Assembly (NCBI GenBank): GCA_043801935.1
Contig: JAZDLO010000116.1
Coordinates: 1 to 40,674, forward strand
Direction of reading: 5' to 3'
DNA length: 40,674 nt
Source of the DNA: JAZDLO01 sp043801935
GTDB lineage: Bacteria; Actinomycetota; Thermoleophilia; RBG-16-64-13
Shown here: in pieces, positions 28,583 through 35,458 of the stretch
How the letters are laid out: each line of letters begins with the position of its first letter
Numbering within the stretch: position 1 is the stretch's first letter
Position numbers and translations under genes: made by a program
The notes under the pieces: generated by a model
The model's database searches: none
Told to the model about the DNA's origin: nothing
What the model saw: the letters and a program-made list of their open reading frames with translations, nothing else

Positions 28583-30193
28583 GTGGACCGCTGGACCATC
28601 GGTACGCTGCTCGATACTGCGGGCGGCTACCTGCGCGACAAAGGATCGACTTCTCCACGGCTCGACGCCGAACTGCTGCTGGCCGAGACGCTCGGCCTCG
28701 ACCGCATCCATCTCTATACCGAGTACGATCGTCCGCTCGCCTCCTGCGAAGTGGACCAGTACCGTGAACTGATCGGGCGGCGGGCCCGACATGAGCCGGT
28801 CGCCTACATCCTCGGCCGCGCACACTTTCGCCACCTGCGGCTCGAGGTGACGCCCGCCGTTCTCATCCCCCGGCCCGAGACCGAGGAACTGGTGGAGGTG
28901 GCCTTGCGGCTGTTGCGCCTCAAGCCGCCCTGGGAGGCGCTGTCTGCCGCCCCCGAAGGGGCGGCGCCTGACGCGATGTTGGCGGCTCCGGCGATTGCCG
29001 ACGTGGGCACGGGGACCGGAGCCGTGGCTCTTAGCCTGGCCCAGGAGACCGGTCTGCGCGTGCTCGCCACGGACACCAGTCTGGAGGCCTTGGCCGTCGC
29101 TGCCCGGAACCGCGAAGCATCGGGGCTGGACCGACTGGTGGAGCTTCGCCAAGCCGACCTCCTCTCCGGGGTGACCGACCAAGCTCTCCGGATGGTGATC
29201 AGCAATCCGCCGTACGTGGCCTCCGGCGACCTGAGCGCTCTCGCACCCGACGTCCGCATGTACGAGCCGGTCTTGGCCCTCGACGCCGGACTTGACGGAC
29301 TGGCGGTCTTTCGCCGGCTGCTGCCTCAGGCCGCGCGGGCGCTCAAGCCCGGCGGTAGCGTACTCCTTGAAGTGGGTGAAGGGCAGGCGGCCGCGGTGAC
29401 CGGCCTCGCGCACGAGGCCGGTTTCTGTCTGGTCGCGACGCATAAGGACCTGTCCGGAAAAGAGCGTATCGTGGCGGCGACGCTTCCCGGCGCCGCCACC
29501 TACGGCCTCGGAGACTTGGACGCCGGGCAGATGGCCGCTCTGGCCGCGGCGCTTGAAGCAGGAGCCGTCGTCGGGGTCCCTACCGATACGGTATACGGCC
29601 TGGGGGCGCGGTGGGACTCACCAGCGGGCGCGCAGCGGCTGTTTGCCGGCAAAGGGCGGGGAGCCGAACGGCCGGTGGCGGTCTTGTTCTCGTCGGTGAG
29701 CGCCGTGATGGAAGCTCTGCCCGATCTCGATGAATCATCCGCGACGGTGCTCGCCGCGCTCCTGCCCGGTCCGTTCACCTTCGTGGTCGCGACTTCCGTC
29801 CCTCGCCCGCCACTGGTAGGTACGGTCGACTCGTTGGGGGTACGCGTTCCGGACCATCCGGCGCTACTCGAGTTGCTCACCTCCTTGGGCACCGCGCTCG
29901 CTGCCACCAGCGCTAATCTCAGCGGACAGGAAGACGCCGCCACCCTCGCCGACGTGGATCCCAAGCTGTTGGCCCACTGTGCGCTTGCGTTCGCACCGAC
30001 CGATCGCGGCTCCGGCACCGGCTCGGGCCTGAGGAGCGGCTCCGGCCCCGGCTTGGGCCTGAGGAGCGGCTCCGGCCCTGCCTCGACAGTGGTCGATCTT
30101 CGTCCACTTGCGGCAGGCGGTGCTCCCGTCATCCTCAGGGAGGGAGCCGTGGGTGGACCGGATGTTTTGGAGCGCATCGCCGCCCTTTTCTAG
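28583..30193 (+). CDS. prmC: Fusion: release-factor glutamine methyltransferase PrmC + threonylcarbamoyl-AMP synthase TsaC/Sua5
   Basis: This 536-aa chain joins two enzymes that are normally neighbours. Residues 1-300 are PrmC, which methylates the GGQ glutamine of release factors, with the SAM loop VGTGTGAVAL (141-150) and catalytic NPPY (208-211). Residues about 305-536 are the YrdC/Sua5 domain that makes threonylcarbamoyl-AMP for the tRNA t6A modification, with PTDTVYGLGA (333-342), Lys357/Arg359/Pro364 and TSANLSG (442-448). The loop before STVVD (501-505) is swollen by a Gly/Ser-rich insert (475-500) coded by a 30-base tandem repeat. GTG 28583 is in frame and fits PrmC starts; the ribosome binding site is weak. 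Confidence 0.95.
   Translation: MDRWTIGTLLDTAGGYLRDKGSTSPRLDAELLLAETLGLDRIHLYTEYDRPLASCEVDQYRELIGRRARHEPVAYILGRAHFRHLRLEVTPAVLIPRPETEELVEVALRLLRLKPPWEALSAAPEGAAPDAMLAAPAIADVGTGTGAVALSLAQETGLRVLATDTSLEALAVAARNREASGLDRLVELRQADLLSGVTDQALRMVISNPPYVASGDLSALAPDVRMYEPVLALDAGLDGLAVFRRLLPQAARALKPGGSVLLEVGEGQAAAVTGLAHEAGFCLVATHKDLSGKERIVAATLPGAATYGLGDLDAGQMAALAAALEAGAVVGVPTDTVYGLGARWDSPAGAQRLFAGKGRGAERPVAVLFSSVSAVMEALPDLDESSATVLAALLPGPFTFVVATSVPRPPLVGTVDSLGVRVPDHPALLELLTSLGTALAATSANLSGQEDAATLADVDPKLLAHCALAFAPTDRGSGTGSGLRSGSGPGLGLRSGSGPASTVVDLRPLAAGGAPVILREGAVGGPDVLERIAALF
30020..30079 (+). repeat. Two 30-bp tandem repeats inside the TsaC domain
   Basis: Unit 30020-30049 and unit 30050-30079 differ at two positions, and a partial third copy (about 14 bases) precedes them at 30006-30019. 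The length is a multiple of three, so the frame is kept and a 10-residue Gly/Leu/Ser/Arg-rich repeat is added to the protein. This looks like slippage or duplication in a tolerant loop. Confidence 0.9.
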
Positions 30194-30214
30194 GATTGGC
30201 GACGGGCGACAGAG

Positions 30215-30258
30215 AGCCCCGGTCACTCGCGTTCCGGGCGACTTCGTCGTCCGGGGCT
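30215..30258 (+). promoter_or_regulatory. Alternative stem-loops between prmC-tsaC and rpiB
   Basis: Outer arms AGCCCCGG (30215-30222) and CCGGGGCT (30251-30258) are perfect inverted repeats. An inner hairpin (30234-30242 with 30246-30254, one G-U pair, TTC loop) uses the same right arm, so the two folds exclude each other. No T-tract follows. It may be a weak terminator or an attenuator; function is not shown. Confidence 0.35.
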
Positions 30259-30270
30259 GCCGCCCTCATC

Positions 30271-30279
30271 TGGTATGCT
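30271..30279 (+). promoter_or_regulatory. Candidate extended -10 promoter before rpiB
   Basis: TGGTATGCT (30271-30279) lies 30 bases before the rpiB ATG, with GAGGAGG at 30295-30301 between them. There is no clear -35. It resembles the element upstream of rpmE. Confidence 0.35.
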
Positions 30280-30308
30280 TGGACCCTGTTTCTCGAGGAG
30301 GGTGAGAC

Positions 30309-30761
30309 ATGCGTTATGGGTTCGGATGTGACCACGCCGGATTTGATTTCAAGGCCGTTTTGGTGGCAGAACTGGTCGCTGCAGGCCATGAAGTGGTCGA
30401 CATGGGCACCGACAGCACGGAGCGCACCGACTTCACCCTGCACGCGAACAAGGTGGCTCAGGCGGTCAGCGAGGGTGAGTTGGACATGGGCGTCCTGGTG
30501 TGCGGTACGGGACTGGGGATGGCGGTAGCCGCGAGCAGGTATCCGAATATCCGAGCGGTCTCGCTCAGCGACTGCTTCTCTGCGCGCATGGCCCGGCGCC
30601 ACACCGACGCCAACGTTCTCTGCCTTGGTGCGCGCGTGCTCGGAGCGGGAGCCGCCGTCGAGGTGCTCAGAGCCTGGCTCGCTGAGGGATTCGAGGGCGG
30701 ACGGTATGCCCAGCGGCTCGAGATGATGCGGGGCGGATACGAGGGTGTCACGAGAGAGTGA
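30309..30761 (+). CDS. rpiB: Ribose-5-phosphate isomerase B (RpiB/LacAB family)
   Basis: RpiB (150 aa) interconverts ribose-5-phosphate and ribulose-5-phosphate. GCDHAGFDFK near the start, VCGTGLGMAVAA with catalytic Cys65, and RRHTDANVLCLGAR with His98 match the family. In E. coli RpiB the GTG loop and that cysteine do the proton transfer. ATG 30309 follows GAGGAGG. rpiB next to glyA is common in Gram-positive genomes. A role on allose-6-phosphate or another pentose cannot be excluded. Confidence 0.94.
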   Translation: MRYGFGCDHAGFDFKAVLVAELVAAGHEVVDMGTDSTERTDFTLHANKVAQAVSEGELDMGVLVCGTGLGMAVAASRYPNIRAVSLSDCFSARMARRHTDANVLCLGARVLGAGAAVEVLRAWLAEGFEGGRYAQRLEMMRGGYEGVTRE

Positions 30762-30785
30762 GCGCGGCGGCAGAGCCCGCCGCGC
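30762..30785 (+). other. Strong GC stem-loop between rpiB and glyA
   Basis: A perfect 9-bp inverted repeat, GCGCGGCGG (30762-30770) and CCGCCGCGC (30777-30785), with a 6-base loop begins at the base after the rpiB stop codon. No T-run follows, and the glyA ribosome binding site (30797-30803) is 11 bases downstream. It could stabilise the rpiB mRNA end or slow readthrough into glyA. Confidence 0.6.
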
Positions 30786-30812
30786 CGGAACATACGTAGG
30801 AGGCGACCGGGA

Positions 30813-32093
30813 TTGACCGCGGATTCCCATTCGGAGAGCTACGCAGATCTGCCTCTCCAACAAGTCGATCCCGCCATCAGCACGCTGATCACGCGGGAGT
30901 TGACCCGTCAGCAGCGCAACATCGAGCTCATCGCCTCTGAGAACTTCACGCCTATCCCCGTGCTGCAAGCAGCGGGGAGCATCCTCACCAACAAATACGC
31001 CGAGGGGTACCCGGGCAGACGCTACTACGGCGGTTGCGAGGTGGTCGACGAGATCGAGGCCTTGGCCATCGAGAGGGCCAAGGCGCTGTACACCGCGGAA
31101 CATGCTAACGTCCAGCCACACTCTGGTTCCACTGCCAACCAGGCCGTGTATTGGGCCGCGCTCGAGCCCGGAGACCCGGTCTTGGCCATGAGTCTGGCGC
31201 ACGGCGGGCATCTCACCCACGGGCACGCGGTCAATTTCTCCGGACGGGGATATACCTTCTTTCACTACGGAGTAGGTCGCGATACCGGGCGGATCGATCT
31301 CGACGAGGTGCGGGCCCAAGCCTTGAAGCATCGGCCGAAACTCATCGTGGCCGGAGCGAGCGCGTATCCGCGCGCTCTTGACTTCGCGGCCTTCCGCGCG
31401 ATCGCCGACGAGGTGGGCGCGGAACTCATGGTGGATATGGCGCACATCGCCGGGCTGGTAGCGGGCGGGGCTCATCAATCGCCCTTCCCGTATAGCGATT
31501 GGGTGACGACCACCACCCACAAGACACTGGCCGGCCCCCGGGGAGGGGCCTGTTTCTGCCGGGCCGAGAACGCCACTCGGCTCGATCATGCAGTCTTCCC
31601 GGGCCTACAGGGAGGTCCGCTCGAACATGTCATCGCCGGCAAGGCCGTGTGCTTTCTCCTGGCTTTGACGGATGAGTTCAGGGCGAAACAGCGGCGGACG
31701 GTGGACAACGCAGTGGCGTTGGCAGACGCGTTGCTCGAGGGTGGACTCAAGCTGGTCTCCGGCGGCACAGATAACCACTTGATGCTGGTCGACTTCAGTG
31801 ACACGGAGATGACGGGCAAGTGCGCCCAGGAGCTGCTCGACCGGGTGGGGATCACCACCAACAAGAACAGCGTCCCCTACGACGAGCGTCCACCGACGAT
31901 CACCTCCGGAGTCCGGTTGGGTACGCCTGCGATGACCACCCGGGGCTTCGGCCCCGACGAGATGAGAGAGGTGGCGTGGATCATCGTGGACACGTTGATG
32001 ACGGAGCCCACCGAAGCCAACCTCGATCGCCTGCTGCAGCGCAGCCGCGCGCTGACCGACGCCTTCCCGCTATATCAAACCCTGGGCGCCTGA
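30813..32093 (+). CDS. glyA: Serine hydroxymethyltransferase
   Basis: GlyA (426 aa) converts serine and tetrahydrofolate to glycine and 5,10-methylene-tetrahydrofolate, a PLP fold-type I enzyme. NIELIASENF, NKYAEGYPGRRYYGG, MVDMAHIAGLVAGG and the PLP lysine Lys237 in VTTTTHKTLAGPRGG are all present. The start is TTG 30813 behind TAGGAGG (30797-30803). Its product is the methyl donor for the ThyX encoded upstream. The stop overlaps the next ATG in a TGATG junction. Confidence 0.98.
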   Translation: MTADSHSESYADLPLQQVDPAISTLITRELTRQQRNIELIASENFTPIPVLQAAGSILTNKYAEGYPGRRYYGGCEVVDEIEALAIERAKALYTAEHANVQPHSGSTANQAVYWAALEPGDPVLAMSLAHGGHLTHGHAVNFSGRGYTFFHYGVGRDTGRIDLDEVRAQALKHRPKLIVAGASAYPRALDFAAFRAIADEVGAELMVDMAHIAGLVAGGAHQSPFPYSDWVTTTTHKTLAGPRGGACFCRAENATRLDHAVFPGLQGGPLEHVIAGKAVCFLLALTDEFRAKQRRTVDNAVALADALLEGGLKLVSGGTDNHLMLVDFSDTEMTGKCAQELLDRVGITTNKNSVPYDERPPTITSGVRLGTPAMTTRGFGPDEMREVAWIIVDTLMTEPTEANLDRLLQRSRALTDAFPLYQTLGA

Positions 32094-32566
32094 TGCCCGG
32101 CCCGGGACAGGCATCGGATCGAGTGAATCGCCCGGATTGGGAGGACTACTTCATGGAGATCGCCCGGGTGGTCTCCACCCGGGCCAGTTGCCTGCGCCGA
32201 CAGGTGGGCGCGGTCTTGGTGAAGAATCGCCAGATCCTGGCCACGGGCTATAACGGGGTTCCCCGGGGGTTGCGGCATTGTAGCGATCGCGGCTGCCTGC
32301 GCGCCGAGCTGGGGGTCCCCTCGGGCGAGCGACACGAGCTGTGTCGGGGCCTGCATGCCGAGCAGAACGCCATCATCCAAGCTGCGTACCATGGGGTCGC
32401 GATCCGAGGCGCCGAGCTCTACTGTACCCACCAGCCGTGCGCCGTCTGCGCCAAAATGCTCGTGAATGCCGACGTGGTGGCGGTGTATTTCGCGGGGGAA
32501 TATCCCGACGCCTTGGCCATGGAGGTGTTCGAAGAGGCGGGGACGCGGCTCGTTCGGATGGACTGA
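32093..32566 (+). CDS. dCMP deaminase (ComEB-type cytidine/deoxycytidylate deaminase)
   Basis: This 157-aa zinc enzyme should deaminate dCMP to dUMP, the substrate of thymidylate synthase. The zinc and catalytic residues are His88-Ala-Glu90 (LHAEQNAII) and Cys116-x2-Cys119 (PCAVC). The N-terminal RPDWEDYFMEIARVVSTRASCLRRQVGAVLV is typical of the ComEB/dCMP deaminase group. ATG 32093 overlaps the glyA stop. A GTG at 32123 that starts MNRPDWEDYF is a plausible alternative. Confidence 0.93.
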   Translation: MPGPGQASDRVNRPDWEDYFMEIARVVSTRASCLRRQVGAVLVKNRQILATGYNGVPRGLRHCSDRGCLRAELGVPSGERHELCRGLHAEQNAIIQAAYHGVAIRGAELYCTHQPCAVCAKMLVNADVVAVYFAGEYPDALAMEVFEEAGTRLVRMD

Positions 32567-32581
32567 GCCGGGCAGCGTTCC

Positions 32582-32610
32582 TTGCGGTTGGGGGGGTCAC
32601 TGTCTATAAT
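32582..32610 (+). promoter_or_regulatory. Promoter of the atp operon
   Basis: TATAAT (32605-32610) is a perfect -10, and TTGCGG (32582-32587) is a partial -35 exactly 17 bases upstream. Transcription should start near 32617. The first gene begins at 32626, so the leader would be about nine bases with no Shine-Dalgarno. Confidence 0.8.
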
Positions 32611-32625
32611 GCGAGCGTCGCGCGC

Positions 32626-32892
32626 ATGAGCGAAGATCCGCGGCGAGATCTGACGCAAGCGGGGGGTCTTGGATTCACTCTTGTCTCATTCGTCCTGGTC
32701 TGCACCGGTCTTGGCTACCTGGTGGACCACTGGTTGCACACGAGGCCATGGCTCATGGTGGCCGGCGTCTTCGTCGGTTTCGCCCTGGGGCTCACGTACC
32801 TTGTTCTCCTCATGTCCGCCGGCTCTTCGGGCGCTCGCGACCCGAAGAAGGGCGGAGACAGGGGCGGAGGGTCGAACGGGCGCTCCACCTAG
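32626..32892 (+). CDS. AtpZ/AtpI-family small membrane protein
   Basis: This 88-aa protein resembles the small subunit-like protein (AtpZ, ATPase gene 1 family) that precedes many atp operons and is thought to assist F0 assembly or divalent-cation transport. Two hydrophobic segments are seen, about residues 10-32 and 38-58 (GFTLVSFVLVCTGLGYLVDHW and WLMVAGVFVGFALGLTYLVLL), with a polar Gly/Arg-rich tail. The in-frame ATG 32626 lies about nine bases after the expected transcription start and lacks a ribosome binding site. Longer starts would lie inside the deaminase gene. Confidence 0.8.
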   Translation: MSEDPRRDLTQAGGLGFTLVSFVLVCTGLGYLVDHWLHTRPWLMVAGVFVGFALGLTYLVLLMSAGSSGARDPKKGGDRGGGSNGRST

Positions 32893-32921
32893 GCGGCGGA
32901 CACGCTGACCGGGAGGGTGGC

Positions 32922-33257
32922 ATGGGGCTGACGTTGATATCCGTGGCCATCGGCCTTGGTCTGGCTGTCGCATACGCTGTGGCCTCCCTGCGGTTCCAGC
33001 TTCTCGTGAGCAAGCGCTCCCATGCGCTGGTGCCCGCGCTGACGGCCGCCGGGTTCGTGGTGCGGCTCACCCTGTTCGCCGTCATCCTGGTGCTGCTGGC
33101 CCTCTTCACCGATTTGAATATCGTGGCCCTGGCGGTCGCATTCGTCGTGCTCTACACGTTGCTGAGCGGGCTGGGTATGCATCGGTATCTGACCAAAGCC
33201 AAGCGTGCCCGGACCTCTGGTGGGACAGGGCCTCAAGGGGGCATAGTTGGAGGCTGA
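32922..33257 (+). CDS. atpI: ATP synthase protein I-like
   Basis: This 111-aa protein has three or four hydrophobic segments (MGLTLISVAIGLGLAVAYAVA, LVPALTAAGFVVRLTLFAVIL, then a stretch around NIVALAVAFVVLYTLLSGLG). AtpI in other bacteria helps assemble the c-ring. GGGAGGG at 32911-32917 precedes ATG 32922. It overlaps the atpB start by 11 bases. Assignment is by position and membrane pattern more than by motif. Confidence 0.75.
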   Translation: MGLTLISVAIGLGLAVAYAVASLRFQLLVSKRSHALVPALTAAGFVVRLTLFAVILVLLALFTDLNIVALAVAFVVLYTLLSGLGMHRYLTKAKRARTSGGTGPQGGIVGG

Positions 33258-34038
33258 AGCCTCCAGCAAGGTCGTTGAGGCTCTTCACGAGCTCAACGTC
33301 CAGACCGTCGTCCCGATCCCCAAGATCGGCCCGTTCGATTTCTCCATCACCAATGCGGTCATCTATCTGTGGGTGTCTGCCCTGGTGGTGTTCCTCTTCT
33401 TCTTCATCGTGAGCAGGAGACTGCGCAAGGAACCCGGGTCCATGCAGACCTTTGCCGAGATCCTGATCGGGTTCGCGTACGGACACTTGACCGGACAGAT
33501 CGGAGAGAAGGGACGCAAGTACTACTACCTCATCCTCACTATCTTCGTGTACATCCTTGTGACCAACCTCGTGGGGTTGATCCCCAAGCCGGAGGTCCTC
33601 AAGCCCTACACTCCCACAGCCAACGTCAACGTCACCTTCGGCATGGCCGTCGTGGTCTTCGCGATGACTCAATACCAGGGAGTCCGTAATCACGGCCCGC
33701 GCGCCTACATGCGTTCCTGGCTCTTGCCCCCGGGGGTGCCCAAGGCTCTGGCCGTGCCCCTCAATGGGATCTCGTTCGTCGTCCACCTGATGGGCGAGTT
33801 CTTCCGCCCGCTTTCGCTGTCGGTCCGGCTCTTCGGCAATACTATCGCCGGTCACCTGGTCATCCTTGTGATGCTGGGGTTGATTCTGCAGTTCTCCTCC
33901 GCTATCGTGATCATCCCGGCGGGCCTGTTCATCGTCATCATGACCGCCTTCGAGATCTTCGTGGCTTTTATCCAAGCGTATATCTTCGCTCTGCTCTCGG
34001 TCATATACATCGAAGGGGCAATCTATGCCGGTCATTAG
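33247..34038 (+). CDS. atpB: F0F1 ATP synthase subunit a
   Basis: Subunit a (263 aa) forms the proton half-channels beside the c-ring. Five to six hydrophobic helices are visible. The essential arginine lies in RPLSLSVRLFGNTIAGH, and the last helices end in FVAFIQAYIFALLSVIYI. The start is TTG 33247 with AGGGGG at 33235-33240. It overlaps atpI by 11 bases and is followed by atpE. Confidence 0.97.
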   Translation: MEAEASSKVVEALHELNVQTVVPIPKIGPFDFSITNAVIYLWVSALVVFLFFFIVSRRLRKEPGSMQTFAEILIGFAYGHLTGQIGEKGRKYYYLILTIFVYILVTNLVGLIPKPEVLKPYTPTANVNVTFGMAVVVFAMTQYQGVRNHGPRAYMRSWLLPPGVPKALAVPLNGISFVVHLMGEFFRPLSLSVRLFGNTIAGHLVILVMLGLILQFSSAIVIIPAGLFIVIMTAFEIFVAFIQAYIFALLSVIYIEGAIYAGH

Positions 34039-34074
34039 GCCGTTCCCGGCCTGATCGTACTCAAGGAGGTCGCT

Positions 34075-34305
34075 TTGGACGCAGCAACCGCAACGAAACT
34101 AGCCGCCGGATTGGGCATGGGGCTTGCCACCCTGGGCCCGGGGATCGGCATCGGCTACCTGACCGGCCGGGCCGCTGAGGCCATCGCCCGGCAGCCGGAG
34201 GCCTCCGGTGACATCCGGTCGGCCATGATCATCGGCGCCGGCATGACCGAGGCTCTCGCTCTGTACGCGTTCGTCATAGCGATCATCCTGCTGTTCGTGG
34301 CTTGA
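34075..34305 (+). CDS. atpE: F0F1 ATP synthase subunit c
   Basis: Subunit c (76 aa) makes the rotating ring. Two hydrophobic helices flank the ARQPEA loop (residues 38-43). The ion-carrying carboxylate is Glu59 in GAGMTEALALYAF. The residues around it (TEAL, and GIGIG in helix 1 rather than a Gln-containing version) lack the Gln/Ser-Thr set of known sodium rings, so protons are the likely ion. The start is TTG 34075 behind a full AAGGAGGT at 34063-34070, the strongest site in the operon, fitting the high copy number of c. Confidence 0.97.
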   Translation: MDAATATKLAAGLGMGLATLGPGIGIGYLTGRAAEAIARQPEASGDIRSAMIIGAGMTEALALYAFVIAIILLFVA

Positions 34306-34312
34306 CAGAAGG

Positions 34313-34343
34313 GCGGGCATCCCGCGACCGGCGGCTCTCCGCC
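34313..34343 (+). other. Two small hairpins in the atpE-atpF spacer
   Basis: GCGGG-CAT-CCCGC (34313-34325) and GGCGG-CTCT-CCGCC (34330-34343) lie in tandem in the 64-base gap, which is long for this operon. They could protect the atpE message or lower expression of later subunits relative to c. No terminator T-tract follows. Confidence 0.5.
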
Positions 34344-34369
34344 ATGACGAGGGGACTTATAGGTTCGGT

Positions 34370-34876
34370 ATGAAGATATTCGAGATCAGCCCTGGGCTTT
34401 TCATATGGTCTGCGATCACGTTCTTGATCCTGGTCGCGCTCTTGTACAAGTTCGCCTTCAATCCGCTCATGCGGCTGCAGCAACAACGCCAGAGCGAGAT
34501 CCACCAGGCCATCCACGATGCGGAGAAGCTGCGGGACGAGGCCCAGGTTCTGCTGGCCAACTACAAGCAGCAACTGGCCGAGGCCCGTCAGGAATCGGAG
34601 ATCATCGTCGACCGAGCACGAAAGGCCGGTGAGTCCACAAAGGCCGAGGTCCTGGAAGAAGCGAGACTGCAGGCCGAGGCCACTCTGGCCAAGGCCCGTC
34701 AGCAGATCGAGCGCGACACCAACCAGGCTCTGCAGAAGATCCGGGAGGAAGTAGCCGACCTCACCGTCGCGGCCACCGAGAAGGTGGCCCGCACGAGCCT
34801 GTCGGGTGAGGACCAGCTCCGCTTGATACAAGAAGCCATCAGCGAAATCGACCTGCGCAAGGTCAGCGAGAACTAG
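34370..34876 (+). CDS. atpF: F0F1 ATP synthase subunit b
   Basis: Subunit b (168 aa) is the peripheral stalk. One N-terminal membrane helix (about 8-26, GLFIWSAITFLILVALLYKF) is followed by a long charged, heptad-like helix rich in Glu, Gln, Arg and Ala that reaches the C-terminal delta-binding region. It starts at ATG 34370, lies between atpE and atpH, and is 9 bases from atpH. Only one b gene is present, as in most heterotrophs. Confidence 0.96.
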   Translation: MKIFEISPGLFIWSAITFLILVALLYKFAFNPLMRLQQQRQSEIHQAIHDAEKLRDEAQVLLANYKQQLAEARQESEIIVDRARKAGESTKAEVLEEARLQAEATLAKARQQIERDTNQALQKIREEVADLTVAATEKVARTSLSGEDQLRLIQEAISEIDLRKVSEN

Positions 34877-34885
34877 AAGAGCATC

Positions 34886-35458
34886 ATGAGCGAAGGCAAG
34901 ATCGCACGCGTGTACGGGACCGCCCTCTACCAAGCGGCTGAGGAAGAGGGCCGGATGGAGCAGGTTCGCCGGGACCTGGGCGAGTTCGTCCAGGCCGTCG
35001 AATCTTCCGGCGAACTCCGGCAGTTCCTCGTAGCCGAGGAGATCTCCGATGTGCGCAAGAAAGAGGCCCTGCTCGAGCTGACCGAGGGCGGGGACGAGCT
35101 GGTGCGCAACTTCCTGCGTCTGTTGGTCGACAAGAGCCGGGAGTCGGAGCTGGCCGGCGCCTTTCGGGCGTTCGTCGACCTGATGGAGCAGGCGCAAGGC
35201 CTTGTCCATGTGGAGGTGGTGACGGCAGTACCTCTCACCCCGCCGCTCGAGGACGCGCTGCGGTCCAAGATCGAGTATTCGTTGAAGAGGACCGTCATGC
35301 TGACCTTGACGGTGGACAAGGAGATCCTGGGTGGACTCCGACTGCGCATCGGCGACCGGATCGCCGATGCCAGCGTGCGTCACCGGCTGGAGCGACTCCG
35401 CGAATTGCTTATCAGTCCTATGGCTAGCTTGGAGGGTACAGTTGAAGCTGCGTCCTGA
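34886..35458 (+). CDS. atpH: F0F1 ATP synthase subunit delta
   Basis: Subunit delta (190 aa) connects subunit b to the top of the alpha3beta3 head. The N-terminal IARVYGTALYQAAEEEGRMEQVRRDLGEF and the C-terminal VDKEILGGLRLRIGDRIADASVRHRLERLRELL are the family motifs. It overlaps atpA by 17 bases. Confidence 0.97.
   Translation: MSEGKIARVYGTALYQAAEEEGRMEQVRRDLGEFVQAVESSGELRQFLVAEEISDVRKKEALLELTEGGDELVRNFLRLLVDKSRESELAGAFRAFVDLMEQAQGLVHVEVVTAVPLTPPLEDALRSKIEYSLKRTVMLTLTVDKEILGGLRLRIGDRIADASVRHRLERLRELLISPMASLEGTVEAAS

Noticed and set aside
34075..34305. Sodium-coupled ATP synthase
   Set aside because: The c subunit lacks the Gln and Ser/Thr neighbours of the carboxylate that mark sodium rings.
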